36,737 bases of DNA from positions 1 through 36,737 of the forward strand of contig JASHQB010000074.1 in assembly GCA_030037775.1 (NCBI GenBank). The letters are read 5' to 3'. Shown in pieces: positions 33,703-36,737 of the stretch (positions are counted from its first letter, which is position 1; each line of letters starts with the position of its first letter). This DNA is from Candidatus Acidiferrales bacterium. GTDB lineage: Bacteria > Acidobacteriota > Terriglobia > Acidiferrales > UBA7541. The notes under the pieces were generated by a model. That model made no database searches and had not been told where the DNA came from. It was given only the letters and a program-made list of their open reading frames with translations. A program made the translations under genes and the position numbers.

Positions 33703-34191
33703 ATGTCAAGCAACGCTGGCGGCGGCATGACGCCAACCGATAACCGGGCGTATCCGGAGCGGCCGATCGTAGCGGTCGGCGGCGTGGTGGTCCACGAATC
33801 GCGAGTTTTGCTGATCCGGCGCGGGCAGCCGCCGATGGAAGGGCGATGGTCGATTCCCGGCGGGATTTTGAAACTCGGAGAAACGATTGCGGAGGGAATC
33901 GAGCGCGAACTGAGGGAAGAGACCGGCGTCCAGGTGCGGGTTTTGGAGTTAATCGAGATTTACGAGAAGGTGTTCCGGGACCGAGACGACCTGCTGCAAT
34001 ATCATTTCGTCATTTTGGATTATCTGTGCGAGTTCGTCGAAGGAACGGCCGAGCCGGGCGGGGACGTGACCGAAGTGCAGTGGGCCAGCGAGCAGGAGCT
34101 GGATGGACTGGCGCTGACCGGAGCGGCGAAGCACGTGATTTGCAAGGCGTTCTCCACCCTGCGGGGCCGGGCGGCGGGTCAGCGGACGTAG
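33703..34191 (+). CDS. Nudix hydrolase
   Basis: A 162-residue protein with a full Nudix box, G-x5-E-x7-REL-x-EETGV (from GGILKLGETIAEGIE to RELREETGV), which binds Mg2+ and cleaves nucleoside diphosphate-X bonds. The N-terminal strand is RPIVAVGGVVVHESRVLLIR. The exact substrate (ADP-ribose, oxidised nucleotide, dinucleotide) cannot be told. The open frame begins further upstream inside the divergent LysW-like gene. ATG at 33703 or 33727 is the probable start, and neither has a strong ribosome binding site. A TATTAT box (33688-33693) ends 9 bases before 33703. Its stop overlaps a small convergent frame by 13 bases. Confidence 0.92.
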   Translation: MSSNAGGGMTPTDNRAYPERPIVAVGGVVVHESRVLLIRRGQPPMEGRWSIPGGILKLGETIAEGIERELREETGVQVRVLELIEIYEKVFRDRDDLLQYHFVILDYLCEFVEGTAEPGGDVTEVQWASEQELDGLALTGAAKHVICKAFSTLRGRAAGQRT

Positions 34192-34367
34192 GGGACGTAG
34201 GAATAGATCTCGTCGGCGATCCAATAGTTGGCGAGCACGATGGCGAACAGCGTTCCTATGGTGAAGAGGCCCCAACGCCAGCGGCGCCAAGAGTTACACA
34301 AGCCGATTATCATGAAAGAAACCAACTTGGATGACGGCTTCGAGTCCATCGACCTAGACTTTTGCAC
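34179..34367 (-). CDS. Possible small membrane protein
   Basis: A 62-codon frame (GTG at 34367; ATG alternatives at 34349 and 34313) immediately after uppS. The C-terminal part is one clear transmembrane helix preceded by a basic segment (NSWRRWRWGLFTIGTLFAIV) and ending YSYVPYVR. The positive-inside pattern is protein-like, and the frame is 3 bases from the uppS stop, so it could be cotranscribed. No ribosome binding site is convincing and I know no family, so it remains tentative. Confidence 0.4.
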   Translation of the reverse strand: MQKSRSMDSKPSSKLVSFMIIGLCNSWRRWRWGLFTIGTLFAIVLANYWIADEIYSYVPYVR

Positions 34368-34370
34368 GCG

Positions 34371-35117
34371 TCAACTGGCGGTGACGTTCGCGAGGGCTGC
34401 TGGGGCAGCGCCGAAGCGGCGGTCGCGAGCATGAAAGTCGCGAATGGCCAGTTCCAAGTCAGCTGAGGTGAAATCGGGCCACATGCGGTCGGTGAAGTGC
34501 AGTTCCGCATAGGCGCATTCCCAGAGGAGAAAATCGCTCAGGCGCTGCTCGCCGCCGGTGCGAATCAGCAGATCGACGTCGGACGATTCTGCGGGTGAGT
34601 GGGTTACCTCGGCGAGGCGGCGCGAGAATTCGCGCTGGGTGACTTCGGTGCTGGAAATCATCCAGCAGGCGGTGCGCAGCATGGCTTCGCGCGCCGAATA
34701 GTCGACGGCAATGCGTAGGTCGAGGCCATCGTTTTGCGCCGTGGCTGTTTCCGCCGCTTCGATGGCAGAGAGCAAAGTGCTGGGCAAACGGTCACGGCGG
34801 CCGATGGCGCTGATGCGGACATCGTGCTCCTGGGCGCGGAAGGCCTCCGAGAAAAAGAATTTCTCCAGCAGCCCGAACAGGGCGCCAACTTCCTGCGGAT
34901 CACGCTGCCAGTTGCTCGAGGAAAACGCAAAGAGCGTGAGCGTGCCGATGCCAAGAGACGGAGCGGCGTGTACGGCGCGGCGAACCGCTTCGACGCCGGC
35001 GCGATGGCCGGCGGAACGAGGAAGGCCGCGGGCGGCGGCCCAACGGCCATTGCCGTCCATGAGAATGGCCACGTGAAGCTGCTTGGGCGGAACGAGGTAC
35101 AAAGTACTTTCTCTCAT
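34371..35117 (-). CDS. uppS: Isoprenyl transferase (undecaprenyl diphosphate synthase)
   Basis: A 248-residue cis-prenyltransferase. Signatures run in order: HVAILMDGNGRWAAARGLPR (Asp of the DGNGRWA loop binds Mg2+-diphosphate), GHRAGVEAVRRAV, LTLFAFSSSNWQRDPQEV, and SDVDLLIRTGGEQRLSDFLL, then AYAELHFTDRMWPDF. It condenses isopentenyl diphosphates onto farnesyl diphosphate to make the lipid carrier for peptidoglycan and other surface polymers. The usual ENW motif reads SNW, a small departure. A TTG at 35132 could also start it, but ATG at 35117 has AGGA about 5 nt upstream. It lies 31 bases after a winged-helix regulator gene on the same strand. Confidence 0.95.
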   Translation of the reverse strand: MRESTLYLVPPKQLHVAILMDGNGRWAAARGLPRSAGHRAGVEAVRRAVHAAPSLGIGTLTLFAFSSSNWQRDPQEVGALFGLLEKFFFSEAFRAQEHDVRISAIGRRDRLPSTLLSAIEAAETATAQNDGLDLRIAVDYSAREAMLRTACWMISSTEVTQREFSRRLAEVTHSPAESSDVDLLIRTGGEQRLSDFLLWECAYAELHFTDRMWPDFTSADLELAIRDFHARDRRFGAAPAALANVTAS

Positions 35118-35148
35118 AAAGGTCCTAGGCAAAAAAATTTCGCCCCTC

Positions 35149-35544
35149 CTATCCTTCTCGCGTTGCGTGAATCAATGCTTCCATATGGTCCAGATAACGT
35201 TCGAGCGCCTTCCGGCCGGCCGACGAAAGACGGTATTCGGTCTTCGGCAAACGCCCGGCGAAGGACTTGGTGCATGAAATGTAGCCGGCATCTTCGAGCT
35301 TGCGCGCATGAACGCTCAGGTTGCCGTCGGTGGCACCCACGAGCTTCTTTAAGGCGTTGAAGCTAAGGGCGGTGTTGACGGCGAGCGCGCTGACAATGCC
35401 CAAGCGCGTTCGTTCGTGGATCAGGCGGTCGAGGGAACGCGCGGATTCTTCGGCGGCTTGGCCGCGAGCCGGCGGCAGATCGGCGCGATCTTTCTCCTGT
35501 GGGGAGCGTTCCTGTGATGCGGGCACCGCAGCGGATTTAGCCAC
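35149..35544 (-). CDS. Winged-helix transcriptional regulator (HTH_34 type)
   Basis: A 131-residue regulator starting at GTG. The first 45 residues are polar and probably disordered. Residues about 48-125 match the PF13601 winged-helix type: RLGIVSALAVNTALSFNALK, then ATDGNLSVHARKLEDAGYI, then KTEYRLSSAGRKALERYL. The frame runs open to 35832, but that part is antisense-type shadow within the upstream gene. The GTG at 35544 has GAGGAAC 8 nt upstream and overlaps the membrane-protein stop by 8 bases, so they form one operon. It probably controls this operon through the inverted repeat at 36185-36205. Confidence 0.88.
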   Translation of the reverse strand: MAKSAAVPASQERSPQEKDRADLPPARGQAAEESARSLDRLIHERTRLGIVSALAVNTALSFNALKKLVGATDGNLSVHARKLEDAGYISCTKSFAGRLPKTEYRLSSAGRKALERYLDHMEALIHATREG

Positions 35545-36148
35545 CGTAGTTCCTCGCAATGATTGCGCCGAAAATGATATGGAAGCCTCCGAAGCCGACT
35601 GCGAGGAGAATGTTGGACCAAGCCGCAGGGCAAAAGAAAGCCACGGTGCCAAGGACCATGAAGCAGAGCCCCATGAACGGAACGGCGCGAATGGAGAATG
35701 CGCCACCGGTGACAACGCCGGTTCCATAGAGCAGAAGCCATGTGGCCGGGACCGCATTGACCAAGCCTGCGTGGAAAAGAACGTAGGTGAGGATTCCGCC
35801 AACGAAGACCGGCGGCACGAAACTAAGGGCAAATTTGCGCGCGGGGCCGGAAAGCAAGGAATCGTGGGCGCGACGGGCCTTGGCTAGGGCGCTCCAGCCG
35901 GCGATGGCCACGGCGACAACCGCTTCGATCAGCCAGACGGTAAGCCATCCGGCGGGCGCAGACTGCTGCGAGGCGACAAACGCAGCGCCGAGAGCGGTGA
36001 TGCCGAGGGCCACGCCGCCCCATCCGGGAACCGCGGTAAAGGAACCGGCGCGCTCCATGGTCTCGCGAATGAAGCGAAGGTTCTCGCGGGCATGGTCATC
36101 GATAGCCAGCGGGGGGTTGGTGCGACGGAAAGGTTCAGGGACGCTCAT
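35537..36148 (-). CDS. Membrane protein of unknown function, partner of the winged-helix regulator
   Basis: A 203-residue protein with about five to six hydrophobic segments (for example VALGITALGAAFVASQ, WLIEAVVAVAIAGW, NILLAVGFGGFHIIFGAIIA). A short soluble N-terminus includes ENLRFIRETMERAGSFTAVP. I do not know its biochemical function. Pairing with an HTH_34 regulator is a recurring arrangement in Acidobacteriota, from memory. ATG at 36148 is chosen because the protein-like sequence starts there, although the frame opens to 36268. There is no Shine-Dalgarno sequence, and the promoter places the transcript start at or next to the ATG, so it may be leaderless. Confidence 0.8.
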   Translation of the reverse strand: MSVPEPFRRTNPPLAIDDHARENLRFIRETMERAGSFTAVPGWGGVALGITALGAAFVASQQSAPAGWLTVWLIEAVVAVAIAGWSALAKARRAHDSLLSGPARKFALSFVPPVFVGGILTYVLFHAGLVNAVPATWLLLYGTGVVTGGAFSIRAVPFMGLCFMVLGTVAFFCPAAWSNILLAVGFGGFHIIFGAIIARNYGG

Positions 36149-36155
36149 GGAGGGG

Positions 36156-36184
36156 AGAGTAGCATTGGAGCGAAATTCTGTCAA
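36156..36184 (-). promoter_or_regulatory. Promoter of the membrane protein-regulator operon
   Basis: On the minus strand TTGACA (36184-36179), 17-bp spacer, TACTCT (36161-36156). The expected transcript start falls at about 36149-36148, that is, on the ATG itself, and no ribosome binding site lies between. Confidence 0.55.
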
Positions 36185-36205
36185 GTACTTTGTAACGCAA
36201 AGTGC
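36185..36205. promoter_or_regulatory. Inverted-repeat operator between divergent genes
   Basis: GTACTTTG-TAACG-CAAAGTGC: 8-bp arms with one mismatch around a 5-bp centre. It directly abuts the -35 of the membrane-protein operon and lies 22 bases upstream of the -35 of the divergent DinB-family gene, so one regulator could control both. The cognate winged-helix protein is the likely binder. Confidence 0.6.
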
Positions 36206-36227
36206 ATGCGCCGGCAGGCGAATGTTC

Positions 36228-36256
36228 TTGGCTCCGGCGTGGGGCGGAGCTATGCT
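36228..36256 (+). promoter_or_regulatory. Probable promoter of the DinB-family gene
   Basis: TTGGCT (36228-36233), 17 bp, TATGCT (36251-36256), followed by AAGGAGAGGAG as the ribosome binding site and ATG at 36286. Confidence 0.5.
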
Positions 36257-36285
36257 TCCGGGTCGCAAGGAGAGGAGAGCGAGCT

Positions 36286-36737
36286 ATGAAACGCCTTCTG
36301 ATTTTCGTGGTCATCGCAGCATTCGTGCCGCTGGCAGCTCAAGCGCAGGGCGCCGCGGCATCGACGAATCCAGTGTCGGATTCGGTGAAGCAGATGGTTG
36401 CGCAGCATGCCAAGGCCATTATCGCCGCTGCGGGAGAGATGCCCGCGGACAAATACAGCTATCATCCGACGCCGGAGCAGATCACCTTCGGGCATTTGAT
36501 CATGCACCTGGCGCAGTCCAATACGTTTTTGTGCTCGGCCATCGCCGGAACAAAGGCACCTGACCAAGGGACACTGGCGGAGACGGATCCCAAGGACAAG
36601 CTGGTGGCGGCGCTGCAGGCTTCGTTCGACTACTGCACGGGAGTGCTGGACAAGACGGACGACTCAAAACTCGGCGAAATGGTGACGGTGCGGACACGTT
36701 CCGTTCCCCGCGCATATATCATGATTACGCTGGTGGC
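36286..36737 (+). CDS. Exported DinB-family protein (3' end cut off by the window)
   Basis: A frame open from ATG 36286 to the last base (150 codons seen). A signal peptide (MKRLLIFVVIAAFVPLAAQA) is followed by a four-helix-bundle pattern of the DinB/YfiT superfamily: VSDSVKQMVAQHAKAIIAAA, ADKYSYHPTPEQITFGHLIM, then HLAQSNTFLCSAIAG. His in the FGHLIMHL segment would be one of the three metal ligands, and the last would lie beyond the window. DinB-fold proteins include metal-dependent thiol transferases and many unknowns. An exported version is common in this phylum (recalled). The ribosome binding site AAGGAGAGGAG is strong. Confidence 0.88.
   Translation, partial: MKRLLIFVVIAAFVPLAAQAQGAAASTNPVSDSVKQMVAQHAKAIIAAAGEMPADKYSYHPTPEQITFGHLIMHLAQSNTFLCSAIAGTKAPDQGTLAETDPKDKLVAALQASFDYCTGVLDKTDDSKLGEMVTVRTRSVPRAYIMITLV

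Noticed and set aside
35545..35832. N-terminal extension of the winged-helix regulator
   Set aside because: It overlaps the membrane-protein gene in another frame. GTG at 35544 has a good ribosome binding site and the family domain starts after it.

Overview
The window looks like chromosomal DNA from a GC-rich, Gram-negative soil-type bacterium, most likely an Acidobacteriota member. That placement is inference from gene content: a very large S53 (sedolisin) protease, carboxypeptidase-regulatory-like and TPR secreted proteins, an ASH/choice-of-anchor surface protein, a PEP-CTERM protein, many signal-peptide proteins of unknown role, and a Gram-negative porin. There is no phage, plasmid, CRISPR or rRNA signal. 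The only mobile DNA is one decayed IS110-family fragment.

Layout. Positions 1-5.9 kb hold a small exported protein (-), an XRE regulator (+), an exported TPR protein (+) and the S53 protease (-). Positions 5.9-7.0 kb are gene-poor, with the IS110 remnant and one copy of a short dispersed repeat. Positions 7.0-13.1 kb, all on the minus strand, form a tight operon in transcription order: iron-sulfur subunit, two membrane anchors and flavoprotein of a succinate dehydrogenase/fumarate reductase, then a two-subunit class I fumarase, then an APC-type amino-acid permease. The first four junctions are 4-base stop/start overlaps, and a good promoter lies just upstream. These genes interconvert succinate, fumarate and malate. 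Positions 13.3-16.6 kb hold a large exported TPR protein and a coupled membrane protein. Positions 16.9-21.8 kb hold three surface or exported proteins (PEP-CTERM/fibro-slime-like, ASH-domain, lipoprotein).

Positions 22.5-25.2 kb hold a TetR regulator with a perfect 24-bp palindrome over its own promoter, a membrane-tethered metallo-beta-lactamase-fold hydrolase and a secreted TIM-barrel-like protein. Positions 25.3-28.3 kb look like a molybdate locus: an HTH+TOBE regulator, a porin and ModA, with no ModB or ModC in the window. Positions 28.4-32.0 kb (-) hold an exported alkaline-phosphatase-superfamily enzyme and a GT-C glycosyltransferase.

Positions 32.3-36.7 kb are more housekeeping in character: rpmE (L31), a CAU-anticodon tRNA, a small exported carboxypeptidase-regulatory-like protein, a LysW-like zinc-ribbon protein with an acidic tail, a Nudix hydrolase, uppS, a winged-helix regulator overlapping a membrane-protein gene, and the start of an exported DinB-family protein cut by the window edge.

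Nothing here is convincingly a wholly new defence or mobile system. The most interesting points are: the iron-sulfur subunit apparently starting at an ACG codon, a Cys where the flavoprotein's FAD-linking His is expected, a porin-linked molybdate locus, a LysW-like acidic-tail protein, and several regulator genes whose promoters sit so close to the start codon that leaderless mRNAs are likely.
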